A stretch of DNA of 7,370 bases, taken from positions 1-7,370 of the forward strand of contig VMEE01000020.1 in the NCBI GenBank assembly GCA_009910795.1, written 5' to 3'. How positions within the stretch are numbered: position 1 is the stretch's first letter; every line of letters starts with the position of its first letter. The position numbers and the translations under genes were made by a program. Below are positions 1 to 6,342 of this stretch, in pieces. The notes under the pieces were generated by a model, which was not told the origin of the DNA, ran no database searches, and saw only the letters and a list, made by a program, of their open reading frames with translations. Source of the DNA: Dehalobacter sp. CP. GTDB lineage: Bacteria; Bacillota_B; Desulfitobacteriia; Desulfitobacteriales; Syntrophobotulaceae.

Positions 1-303
1 CAATTTCAATACGCATTCGTAAAACAAACGATGCTTTTCTATCCTTTTGAGTATCAATCCAAAAGCTTCTCTGTAATATTGAACTTCTATCAGTGCGCGG
101 GCAGGATCAATCACATCGCTTTTGAAAATCCATTCCAGCATCTCATATTTATCAATAAAATGGTGGTAAAACGTCGGGCGGATAAGCTTGGCGCCGTCGG
201 TGATCTGTTTAATTGTCAGCTTCTCGAATGGAATGCCGCTCAACACTAAGCGGACTGCACTATCAGCCAGCGCGTTTCGTGCCATGCTTTTCTCGTCCGC
301 CAT
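1..303 (-). CDS. TetR/AcrR-family transcriptional regulator, N-terminal part (runs off window)
   Basis: The reverse strand from ATG at 303 is open to the window edge, giving 101 residues. The N-terminal DNA-binding domain of the TetR family is clear: a first helix at about residues 7-22, then a helix-turn-helix at about 28-50 with the recognition-helix signature PTFYHHFIDKYEML, close to the FYxHFxDKxxLL pattern of the family. The ligand-binding C-terminal domain has begun by residue 60 but most of it is outside the window. The start is supported by GGGAG (310-314) six bases upstream. It lies 17 bases after the hydrolase gene stop, so it is probably the fourth gene of the leftward operon. Inference: it may autoregulate this operon, and perhaps the divergent one, through dyads at 3438-3458 and 3588-3608. 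The ligand is unknown. Family assignment is firm; regulatory target is a guess. Confidence 0.9.
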   Translation of the reverse strand, partial: MADEKSMARNALADSAVRLVLSGIPFEKLTIKQITDGAKLIRPTFYHHFIDKYEMLEWIFKSDVIDPARALIEVQYYREAFGLILKRIEKHRLFYECVLKL

Positions 304-320
304 GCTAATCTCCCGGTTTG

Positions 321-1391
321 TTATTTGGAATAGCTCTTGATGGCTGCGTTTAGCAATGCGGAAAAAACCTGCAGAATGATCTTACGGGTTTTATCATCAA
401 TGCTGCTCACGGCCGCAAGGACTGCCGGCCCATTTTTCAGCGCGCCTTCCGCAAGTTGTCCCAGTGTCTCGGCTTTGGTGGCTGCTAATAGGGAATAGAA
501 TGTGTTGATGAAAACCATGCGTTCTTGCTCATCCACACTGCGAAGCCAGTTCTTAATGAGTGTATCCATATACTGGCTTCCTCGGCGTAATTGATCGATA
601 ACGATAAAGTGATTGTCTTCTACCTGCCAATAAAAAGGATTATGCTGCATAATACTGAAGCCCGTTGAGTTCACCACCGTGTAGTTTTCTGGATGCAGTA
701 AAAGCATTCCGATAATGGATGACTGTGGGACAAACGAATGTATATTTTGTTGGATTCTTTGATAGCCTTCGCTTGCAAAGGTATCCTCATCCATCCCTGG
801 TCCATCATTGCAATACACAGCCATAATGCGGGATTGAATATCCATTGGGCTATGAGCGCTTGCATATACCGCAAGGTTCCCGCCTTTGGAGTGTCCCCCG
901 ACACGGAGCGGACAATCAAGGCGGTTGGCGGCATGCTGCAGGTACTCCAGGGCCGCGGTCTGCGCATGAACCGGCGCGGCATAACAGAGGTTGAAATCCT
1001 CTTTCCACCCAACCAGCGTGCTGTCTGTGCCGCGAAAGGCAATATAGGCTGTTCCGTCATCCAACAGATATGTGGTCGCGGAAAACTGCTTTTCCAGTTC
1101 CGGGTCAGTATCCGTCACGTAATTTGTTAAGCGCACATGCGCAAAGCGTTTAGATTCCACCAGCTTTGCCAGCAGCTTTCGATTATCCTTTTCCAATATC
1201 CCCAGTCCCGTAACGCGTGTGTCTTCACATGCCGCGATATCCCGGAAAGTCAATTCACGGTTGAACCCAGGAATGTACTCCAACTGAAGGTATGAGGCTT
1301 GCGATAAGACAAGGTTGTCGATCTCATTGAATGCTTCTTCTGAGAAGCGTTTTTCATTGTTTTTGCCTACATAGTCGATTGTATTGCCCAT
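321..1391 (-). CDS. Mbeg1-like (DUF2974) alpha/beta-hydrolase, lipase-like
   Basis: This protein of about 356 residues resembles the Mbeg1-like/DUF2974 family of lipase-fold proteins. Numbering from the upstream Met at 1394, the nucleophile elbow is GHSKGG at 167-172 with Ser169 as probable nucleophile, followed by a hydrophobic helix. AFRGTD at 119-124 resembles the lipase segment near the oxyanion hole. NDGPG (196-200) and HNPFYW (251-256) are the likely sites of the acidic residue and the catalytic His251, but the full triad is not proven. The tail from about 280 is helical. There is no signal peptide, so it is probably cytoplasmic. Two ATGs are adjacent (1394 and 1391). AAAGGAG at 1399-1405 lies 4 bases from the first and 7 from the second, so 1391 is preferred. 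It is the third gene of the leftward operon, 38 bases after the kinase. Substrate unknown; an acyl ester or lipid is an inference from the fold. Confidence 0.85.
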   Translation of the reverse strand: MGNTIDYVGKNNEKRFSEEAFNEIDNLVLSQASYLQLEYIPGFNRELTFRDIAACEDTRVTGLGILEKDNRKLLAKLVESKRFAHVRLTNYVTDTDPELEKQFSATTYLLDDGTAYIAFRGTDSTLVGWKEDFNLCYAAPVHAQTAALEYLQHAANRLDCPLRVGGHSKGGNLAVYASAHSPMDIQSRIMAVYCNDGPGMDEDTFASEGYQRIQQNIHSFVPQSSIIGMLLLHPENYTVVNSTGFSIMQHNPFYWQVEDNHFIVIDQLRRGSQYMDTLIKNWLRSVDEQERMVFINTFYSLLAATKAETLGQLAEGALKNGPAVLAAVSSIDDKTRKIILQVFSALLNAAIKSYSK

Positions 1392-1429
1392 CATGTTGCT
1401 CCTTTACATGAGCTGTTTGCAAGGATGCG

Positions 1430-3037
1430 TTATTTTTTTCTGCTTCGCCTGATATCCACAAGCAGCCAGATGCTCATTACAAATGTGACGCTATAACCAA
1501 TCACACCGATTGACGGGACCTGAAACAACTGTGGCTGCATGTCCGTTGTGGACAGTAAACTCGAACCAAGTAAAAGTGAAGCGACCAGGATGGCTTTGAC
1601 GAGTGTGTTTACCCAATTGCTGACCATGATTCTGAATTCGTCCGTCGCCTGTAATTCCATCCCCAGCTTGGTTTGCCCTTTCATTGCCATTCGTAAAGAG
1701 TCAGCAAGCAGCGCGGGGATATCCAATGCTTTTTTTCCGGAATCCATAATGGACTGTCCACTCTCGGATATTGCTTTCTCCCAATCGAATCGTCCGAACA
1801 TGTCCGATCGCATATGCTTAGCCATAATTTCGATGAAGTTGACGTCCGGACTCAATTCCGCCAGCACTCCTTGCAATGTAGCCATGCCGCGCCCCAGCAT
1901 GGACATTCCCGGCGGCATTGCGATCTTGTGCGTTTGTGCGACTTCAAGCACCGTATCAATAATCATCACGATATCCATACTGCCCATATCAATCGTGCCC
2001 AGACGGGATAGTAAATCATCGATATCTGCATAGAGTTTGGCGTGATTGATTCTAGCGCGACAGACTCCCATGGAAATGAGAACGTCCTTAAGCGTTCCAA
2101 CATCACGACGGGCAATTGCTTTCACGGCAGCAGACAGCGCCCTTTGATCACTCATGGAAAGCCGCCCCATCATGCCAAAATCAATCCAAACGATCTTACC
2201 ATCTTGAATGCGAATATTGCCGGGATGTGGATCCGCATGAAAAAAGCCGTCATCAATCACTTGTTTCACATAGTTATCGGCCAGCTTTTCACCTATTTCA
2301 TGAAAATCATAACCATCGGCTTTGAGCGTGGTATGGTCGTTGATTGCACAACCTCCAATGTGTTCCATGACCAGCACTTTGGATGTGGTCAATCCTTTGA
2401 TGATTCTCGGACAGGTAATATACAACACGTTCGTGTTAAGCTGATAGAATTCCTCTGCATTGCCTGCCTCGTGAAGGAAATCCGTTTCTTCCTGTGCAAC
2501 ATGCCACAGTTCGTCCAAAATGATATCGAAATCTATCATTTCTCCGAAGCCCCCGACATATTTAAACGCTTTTGATACCCGTTTCAGCATAGTAATATCG
2601 CGCGACATGGTATCGAAGATTCCACGTCTTTGCACCTTTACAACCACCGGTGTGCCATTCATCAGATGCGCGCGATGTGCTTGCGCGATGGAAGCTGAAC
2701 CGAGTGGTGTCTCTTCAAAATCTTTAAACAATTCAAGGAGAGGACTCCCGCAGGAGTCCTCAATGATGGCCCGAACATCCTCATACGACATAGGTGCCAC
2801 TTCTGAGCGGAGCTTTGCGAGTTCTACACAGTAAACCTTGGGTAAAATGTCATTGCGCATGGACATAATCTGCCCAAGCTTGATATACGTCGGACCTAAA
2901 TCCTCTAAAATGTTGACTAACTTTTCCGGAGTGATGCCGGATGCAAGGTTATGCTTGACCAGGATCCCGAGAATCTCACGAAACCGTGCTTTGCGCTTGC
3001 TTTCGTAGTCACTCAGGTTTTGCTGTGTCGGCAGCAT
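1430..3037 (-). CDS. AarF/ABC1/UbiB-family atypical protein kinase
   Basis: A 535-residue full-length member of the ABC1/ADCK/UbiB family. Diagnostic motifs are in order: KLGQ (53-56) in the family-specific N-terminal extension, the loop GSASIAQ (113-119) replacing a normal glycine-rich loop, the ATP-site lysine in VVVKV (Lys134), HADPHPGN (267-274) as catalytic loop and DFG (286-288) for metal binding. Two hydrophobic segments at about 474-495 and 508-527 end the protein, followed by a basic tail, so it should be anchored in the membrane. In proteobacteria the family supports ubiquinone synthesis, and related members in mitochondria and plastids act in quinone or lipid homeostasis. In Firmicutes the substrate is not established, so a ubiB symbol is withheld. 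Its GGAGG (3047-3051, 9-base gap) lies inside the upstream phasin-like gene and the two ORFs overlap by 29 bases, suggesting translational coupling. Confidence 0.95.
   Translation of the reverse strand: MLPTQQNLSDYESKRKARFREILGILVKHNLASGITPEKLVNILEDLGPTYIKLGQIMSMRNDILPKVYCVELAKLRSEVAPMSYEDVRAIIEDSCGSPLLELFKDFEETPLGSASIAQAHRAHLMNGTPVVVKVQRRGIFDTMSRDITMLKRVSKAFKYVGGFGEMIDFDIILDELWHVAQEETDFLHEAGNAEEFYQLNTNVLYITCPRIIKGLTTSKVLVMEHIGGCAINDHTTLKADGYDFHEIGEKLADNYVKQVIDDGFFHADPHPGNIRIQDGKIVWIDFGMMGRLSMSDQRALSAAVKAIARRDVGTLKDVLISMGVCRARINHAKLYADIDDLLSRLGTIDMGSMDIVMIIDTVLEVAQTHKIAMPPGMSMLGRGMATLQGVLAELSPDVNFIEIMAKHMRSDMFGRFDWEKAISESGQSIMDSGKKALDIPALLADSLRMAMKGQTKLGMELQATDEFRIMVSNWVNTLVKAILVASLLLGSSLLSTTDMQPQLFQVPSIGVIGYSVTFVMSIWLLVDIRRSRKK
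2740..2761 (-). repeat. Perfect 9-bp stem-loop inside the kinase gene
   Basis: Arms GAGGACTCC (2740-2748) and GGAGTCCTC (2753-2761) are perfectly complementary around a 4-base loop. On the mRNA strand the loop reads UGCG closed by a C-G pair, which fits the very stable C(UNCG)G tetraloop class. It covers codons for residues 93-100 of the kinase. No U-tract follows, so it is not a typical terminator. Confidence 0.6.
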
Positions 3038-3341
3038 TTTGCGTTTCCTCCATTGCGGACAGCTTTTCCCGCAGTTGTTTCAGTTCGTCAGGAGTCATGG
3101 TATCCAATTGATCAATAAGAGATTTCTTGTTTTTCCCGTCAAGAATAACGTCAATACCGCCTTTCATCTTCTCTTTGACGGTATGCTTGAGCTCTTCATT
3201 GAGTACCTTGCCCTGTTCGACTGTGAGTTCGCCTTTGTGCACAAGGTCTTCCAGCAGCCATTTCGCATTCTCGCTGGTCTGTGCAACAGCGCCGACTCCC
3301 GCCAGTATCACTTTCCTTAGATCTTCCCCAAATGAAAACAT
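3009..3341 (-). CDS. Phasin-like small helical protein
   Basis: A 110-residue protein resembling the polyhydroxyalkanoate-regulator phasin group found in Firmicutes next to ABC1 kinases. Residues 1-22 form a hydrophobic amphipathic helix starting MFSFGEDLRKVILAGVGAVA. The middle (about 36-62) is charged and helical, and residues 82-101 carry a heptad-like helix (TPDELKQLREKLSAMEE) likely to form a coiled coil. There is no signal peptide. The frame stays open to an ATG at 3377, but that one has no ribosome binding site. The ATG at 3341 has GGGAGG (3349-3354) with a 7-base gap, so it is chosen. It is the first gene of the leftward operon, just after the promoter near 3408-3435, and overlaps the kinase by 29 bases. 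Whether the cell makes polyester granules is not shown here. It may instead bind membranes or partner the kinase (inference). Confidence 0.8.
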   Translation of the reverse strand: MFSFGEDLRKVILAGVGAVAQTSENAKWLLEDLVHKGELTVEQGKVLNEELKHTVKEKMKGGIDVILDGKNKKSLIDQLDTMTPDELKQLREKLSAMEETQNAADTAKPE

Positions 3342-3407
3342 GAAATTTCCTCCCTCTTGCTGTGTTGCGAGTTCCATGAAACAATGTGTTTAACGGGATA
3401 CATGTCC

Positions 3408-3435
3408 ATTATAAGAGTTATGCGCATTTATTCAA
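3408..3435 (-). promoter_or_regulatory. Sigma-A promoter for the leftward operon
   Basis: On the reverse strand TTGAAT (3435-3430) and a perfect TATAAT (3413-3408) are separated by 16 bases. Transcription should begin near 3401, giving a leader of about 60 bases before the phasin-like start at 3341. The -10 box is consensus and the -35 box matches four of six. Confidence 0.7.
3420..3427. promoter_or_regulatory. 8-bp palindrome in the promoter spacer
   Basis: ATGCGCAT is a perfect palindrome between the -35 and -10 boxes of the leftward promoter. A protein bound here would block RNA polymerase. It is short and could occur by chance. Confidence 0.3.
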
Positions 3436-3437
3436 TG

Positions 3438-3458
3438 GGCATATAACGGCAATATGCC
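3438..3458. promoter_or_regulatory. 21-bp dyad, candidate operator beside the leftward promoter
   Basis: GGCATAT (3438-3444) and ATATGCC (3452-3458) form a perfect inverted repeat with a 7-base spacer, two bases upstream of the leftward -35 box. Its length and symmetry suit a dimeric helix-turn-helix regulator such as the TetR protein in the same operon, but the regulator is not proven. Confidence 0.5.
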
Positions 3459-3557
3459 TCTTATTTGGCAAAATACCACAGGGTGCATCGCATTTCGGAT
3501 TAGAATTCACTGAGAGCGGAAGAAATGAAACAGTCTTACGATTGCGTTTCCAATTAT

Positions 3558-3581
3558 GCTACAAATAGACGATTTTGTAGC
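3558..3581. promoter_or_regulatory. 24-bp inverted repeat in the intergenic region
   Basis: GCTACAAA (3558-3565) and TTTGTAGC (3574-3581) pair perfectly across 8 bases. The right arm end GTAGC (3577-3581) could instead pair with GCTAC at 3610-3614, enclosing the next dyad. There is no T-run, and neither operon ends here, so a terminator is unlikely. Operator use is an inference. Confidence 0.45.
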
Positions 3582-3587
3582 CATTCA

Positions 3588-3608
3588 TCAACATATCGCC
3601 TATGTTGA
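3588..3608. promoter_or_regulatory. 21-bp dyad, candidate operator upstream of the rightward promoter
   Basis: TCAACATA (3588-3595) and TATGTTGA (3601-3608) form a perfect inverted repeat with a 5-base spacer. It ends 12 bases before the proposed rightward -35 box, a position usual for an activator site but also possible for a repressor. Its total length equals that of the dyad at 3438-3458, and 10 of 21 aligned positions agree, mostly near the centre. Confidence 0.5.
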
Positions 3609-3620
3609 AGCTACCTGCCG

Positions 3621-3649
3621 ATGACGTTTCCTTCTATACTAACCATAAT
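3621..3649 (+). promoter_or_regulatory. Probable promoter for the rightward operon
   Basis: ATGACG (3621-3626, four of six matches to TTGACA) and CATAAT (3644-3649, five of six matches) are separated by 17 bases. An alternative -10, TATACT at 3635-3640, has no good -35 partner. Either would start the mRNA 20-30 bases before the ATG at 3676. Confidence 0.4.
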
Positions 3650-3675
3650 CAATCGAAAGGATGGAGGCTATCGTC

Positions 3676-5085
3676 ATGGCAAAAGGAACTGCGGCAGGAT
3701 ACGCCAAGAGAATCGGATTTAAAACCGCTATGAAATACCTGGATCGAAATCCGGATGAAAACATTCCCAAATTACTCAAATGGATGGTCAGGGCCGATTC
3801 GCTGCTGCCCAAGAAAAGGGGCGATAATAAAAAGTCTTTTGAAAAAATCCGGAATGGACTGAGCGATAAGGATGGGAATTGGTTTAAGCTGGCCACTAGC
3901 CTATGGACTGACATTGACCCAGGGGTTCGGAAAAGGTTATTTGAGAATGTCGCGGTAAACGCAACGATGATTGGTTATCGTAAACAGTTGAAGTGGCAGA
4001 ACAAGTATGGGTGCAACGTTCCGTGGGCTATCCTGATGGATCCCACCAGCGCGTGTAACTTAAAATGTATCGGCTGCTGGGCGGCGGAATATGGTCATGG
4101 AATGAATCTTTCTTTGGAAACGCTCGACAGCATCATCCGGCAAGGCAAAGAAATGGGAACTTACGCGTACCTTTACTCCGGCGGCGAACCGCTGGTACGT
4201 AAAGCCGATATTATCAAGCTCTGCGAAATGCATCCCGATTGTGCTTTCCTTGCGTTCACCAACGGTACGTTGATTGACGAGGCCTTCTGTAACGAGATGC
4301 TCCGCGTTCAGAATTTCATCCCCGCGCTTTCCATAGAAGGATATGAGGAGCATACCGATGCGAGACGCGGCAAGGGTACGCATCAAAAGGTTGAAAAAGC
4401 AATGGCGCTCTTGAAAGCGCACAAATTGCCGTTTGCGGCAAGCTGCTGCTACACAAGCCAGAATACGGAAATCATCGGGAGCGAGGCCTATTTCGACTAC
4501 CTGATTGAGATGGGTTGCAAAATGGCCTGGTTCTTTACGTATATACCTGTAGGCGTAGACGCCGTCCCGGAATTGATGGCTTCGGCAGAACAGCGGGAAT
4601 ACATGTATCACCAGCTTCGGAAGTTTAGAAAAACCAAATCGATTTTCACGATTGATTTCTGGAACGACGGCGAATATGTAAACGGATGTATCGCAGGCGG
4701 ACGAAGCTATCTGCATATCAATGCCGCTGGTGATATTGAACCCTGTGCGTTCATCCATTATTCGGATACAAACATTCATCAAAAAACGCTGTTGGAAGCT
4801 TATCAAGCTCCGCTGTTTATGGCCTACCACAACAATCAACCTTTTAATGAAAATCATCTGCGTCCATGCCCGCTTTTGGACAATCCCGGTGCGCTGACCA
4901 GCATGGTACAGGCAGCCGATGCCAAATCCACCGATCTGATGAGCCCTGAGAATGTGGAGGATCTATGCAGCAAATGTACAGACGCTGCGCTTGCATGGTC
5001 GCCTGTAGCCGATGCACTGTGGCATTGCTCTTGCCAAAACAGTGGAATTCAATGTGATGTAACCAAAGAGAGTGCACGCGAATGA
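3676..5085 (+). CDS. Radical SAM protein with SPASM-type C-terminal domain
   Basis: A 469-residue iron-sulfur enzyme. Residues 1-115 form an N-terminal extension rich in charged helices. The radical SAM core follows: CNLKCIGC (Cys127, Cys131, Cys134) binds the 4Fe-4S cluster that cleaves S-adenosylmethionine, and SGGEP (168-172) is the SAM-contact motif. The C-terminal part has C-x13-G-x4-C (Cys338 to Cys357), the SPASM/twitch signature, followed by Cys398, a CxxC at 431-434, and Cys451, 453 and 460, enough for one or two auxiliary clusters. Such enzymes usually modify peptides or proteins, but lipid-active relatives exist, so the substrate is open. The start at 3676 has GGAGG (3663-3667) 8 bases upstream. 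An in-frame ATG at 3661 abuts AAAGG and is unlikely. It leads the rightward operon and overlaps the next gene by ATGA. No small precursor-peptide gene is evident beside it. Confidence 0.9.
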   Translation: MAKGTAAGYAKRIGFKTAMKYLDRNPDENIPKLLKWMVRADSLLPKKRGDNKKSFEKIRNGLSDKDGNWFKLATSLWTDIDPGVRKRLFENVAVNATMIGYRKQLKWQNKYGCNVPWAILMDPTSACNLKCIGCWAAEYGHGMNLSLETLDSIIRQGKEMGTYAYLYSGGEPLVRKADIIKLCEMHPDCAFLAFTNGTLIDEAFCNEMLRVQNFIPALSIEGYEEHTDARRGKGTHQKVEKAMALLKAHKLPFAASCCYTSQNTEIIGSEAYFDYLIEMGCKMAWFFTYIPVGVDAVPELMASAEQREYMYHQLRKFRKTKSIFTIDFWNDGEYVNGCIAGGRSYLHINAAGDIEPCAFIHYSDTNIHQKTLLEAYQAPLFMAYHNNQPFNENHLRPCPLLDNPGALTSMVQAADAKSTDLMSPENVEDLCSKCTDAALAWSPVADALWHCSCQNSGIQCDVTKESARE

Positions 5086-5672
5086 AAGCGGCTGAAAGCG
5101 GACTGTTTTTTCTATGCTGCCTGCTGGTATACGTGGCGCCGACCATGGCCATCGGCGCTACGCAGGGCAGCTTGCCGCTAAAACGGAGCATTCTGTTGAG
5201 CGCTGTCTTTGCGGCATTCCAGACGGTATTGACACTCTTAGGGTGGGGATTATCCATTTGGCTTGAGCCCTTAATCTCAGCGTTGAATATCGAACACATA
5301 AAGGTTTATACATTGCTTATTCTCCTTACCTCGATGACGGCTTATATGGGATTTAAGGTGTTTTATCCCGAGGATTTTCGTGAAACGATGCAAAATACCA
5401 TCACAATCATCAAATATGCATGGCTGGCGGTTCGCTGGTTCATTCCGGTATTGATTGCGGGCATGGTATTTGGGTACAGCATCCATATGAGTATTGTAAA
5501 CGTTTCGCTGATCTTTGCGGGTTCTTTTGTCATGTCTCTTGTAGGGCTTGTTTACGGCTATTGGCAGGGATATAAACATACGAAAATCGCCTATGCCGCG
5601 GGTGGAATTATCCTGATAGCCCTGATTGCCGGACAGCTCTATAGCACGTTTCAAGTTACTCCTATGAGCTGA
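5082..5672 (+). CDS. MntP-like six-helix membrane protein (LysE superfamily resemblance)
   Basis: A 196-residue integral membrane protein with six predicted helices at about 7-26, 36-60, 72-94, 112-134, 137-160 and 170-189. Length, helix spacing and several stretches recall the MntP manganese exporter: FQTVLTLLGWGLS in helix 2, SFVMSLVGLVYG in helix 5 and the glycine-rich AAGGIILIALIAGQLY in helix 6. However, the helix-1 position where MntP has a conserved Asp (pattern MDAFA) reads APTMA here, and helix 4 (MVFGYSIHMSIV) lacks the matching SxDA motif. It may therefore move a different substrate or act as a non-transporting partner. Its ATG overlaps the radical SAM stop by 4 bases and the only ribosome binding site is weak (AAAGAGAG), so translation is probably coupled. 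PlsY follows 14 bases later. MntP kinship is by eye and moderate. Confidence 0.65.
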   Translation: MKAAESGLFFLCCLLVYVAPTMAIGATQGSLPLKRSILLSAVFAAFQTVLTLLGWGLSIWLEPLISALNIEHIKVYTLLILLTSMTAYMGFKVFYPEDFRETMQNTITIIKYAWLAVRWFIPVLIAGMVFGYSIHMSIVNVSLIFAGSFVMSLVGLVYGYWQGYKHTKIAYAAGGIILIALIAGQLYSTFQVTPMS

Positions 5673-5686
5673 AGCAGAGGAAGCGA

Positions 5687-6310
5687 ATGGAGCTATATGT
5701 TTCGATACCGCTGTGCGTTATTCTTGGGTATCTGATTGGCAGCATTCAGCCAGGGATTATCCTAAGCCAATGCATGGGCAAGGGTGATATTCGTGAAAAA
5801 GGCAGTCATTCAACAGGTACTACCAATGTTTATCGGATGCTGGGGAAAAAACCAGCCATTTTTGTCTTTATTGTTGACTGCTGCAAGGGAGTTCTCGCGG
5901 CATGGCTTGGAAGCCTGCTTGCGGGGAATATCGGTGCGATGGCTGGCGGCATGGCAGCTGTCACAGGACATATTTGGCCGGTTTTCTTTCAATTCAAAGG
6001 AGGAAAAGGCGTCGCAACATCACTGGGAGTCTTGTCGTTTGTGAATCCTGTCTATAGCTGTATTTATCTCTTCGTACTTATCCCTATTGCTTTGAAAACG
6101 CGTATGATTTCTCTGGGTAACATTTGCGGTGCGTTATGTTTAATTGTCGTGAACAGCACGATGAGTGTAGCGCAAAGAGAGTGGATGTCTTTGGGATTTG
6201 TGGTTTATGTCTTCGGATTGGTTCTGTTTGCGCATCGCTCCAATATCAGACGACTGCTACATGGGAAAGAAAAACGTGTAGATATATTCTCTAAACAAAA
6301 TCCGGAATAA
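5687..6310 (+). CDS. plsY: PlsY-type acyl-phosphate:glycerol-3-phosphate acyltransferase
   Basis: A 207-residue membrane enzyme of the PlsY family, which transfers an acyl chain from acyl-phosphate to glycerol-3-phosphate to make lysophosphatidic acid, the first step of phospholipid synthesis. All three family motifs are visible: motif 1 around 39-50 (GSHSTGTTNVYR), motif 2 GHIWPVFFQFKGGKGVAT (94-111) with the phosphate-binding glycines, and motif 3 AHRSNIRRLLHGKE (182-195) with His183, Asn186 and Glu195. Hydrophobic segments lie at about 4-26, 55-78, 82-100, 113-135, 143-160 and 166-182. Motif 1 departs from the usual SGNxGATN: Ser40 and Arg50 are kept, but G-N becomes H-S. Length is normal. 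GAGG (5677-5680) sits 6 bases before the ATG. A housekeeping PlsY elsewhere in the genome is possible, in which case this copy may be specialised. Confidence 0.92.
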   Translation: MELYVSIPLCVILGYLIGSIQPGIILSQCMGKGDIREKGSHSTGTTNVYRMLGKKPAIFVFIVDCCKGVLAAWLGSLLAGNIGAMAGGMAAVTGHIWPVFFQFKGGKGVATSLGVLSFVNPVYSCIYLFVLIPIALKTRMISLGNICGALCLIVVNSTMSVAQREWMSLGFVVYVFGLVLFAHRSNIRRLLHGKEKRVDIFSKQNPE

Positions 6311-6342
6311 TCTAGCTGAGCATCGAAAGGAAAAACCAGTTT

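Larger units (their letters stand above)
3342..3675. other. Divergent intergenic control region
   Basis: This 334-base stretch separates the two operons and contains no convincing gene. It is AT-rich relative to its flanks. From left to right it holds a leader of about 60 bases for the leftward mRNA, a sigma-A promoter with an 8-bp palindrome in its spacer, a 21-bp dyad, a stretch at 3460-3557 where I see nothing strong, a 24-bp inverted repeat, a second 21-bp dyad, and the probable rightward promoter with a leader of about 20 bases. Confidence 0.85.

Noticed and set aside
31..249. 72-codon forward ORF at the left edge
   Set aside because: It is antisense to the TetR helix-turn-helix coding sequence and has no ribosome binding site.
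3342..3377. N-terminal extension of the phasin-like protein from ATG 3377
   Set aside because: No ribosome binding site precedes 3377, whereas GGGAGG lies 7 bases before the ATG at 3341, where the typical amphipathic start also begins.
3386..3568. 60-codon rightward ORF in the intergenic region
   Set aside because: No ribosome binding site, no recognisable composition, and it covers the leftward promoter and dyad.
3661..3675. Upstream ATG for the radical SAM gene
   Set aside because: AAAGG directly abuts it with no spacing; GGAGG is placed correctly for the ATG at 3676.
4060..4857. 265-codon reverse ORF inside the radical SAM gene
   Set aside because: It is antisense to a gene with clear cysteine motifs and has no recognisable domain; a shadow frame.
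5136..5158. 7-bp inverted repeat GCGCCGA / TCGGCGC early in the MntP-like gene
   Set aside because: Short arms over GC-rich codons with a 9-base loop; easily due to chance, with no regulatory context.
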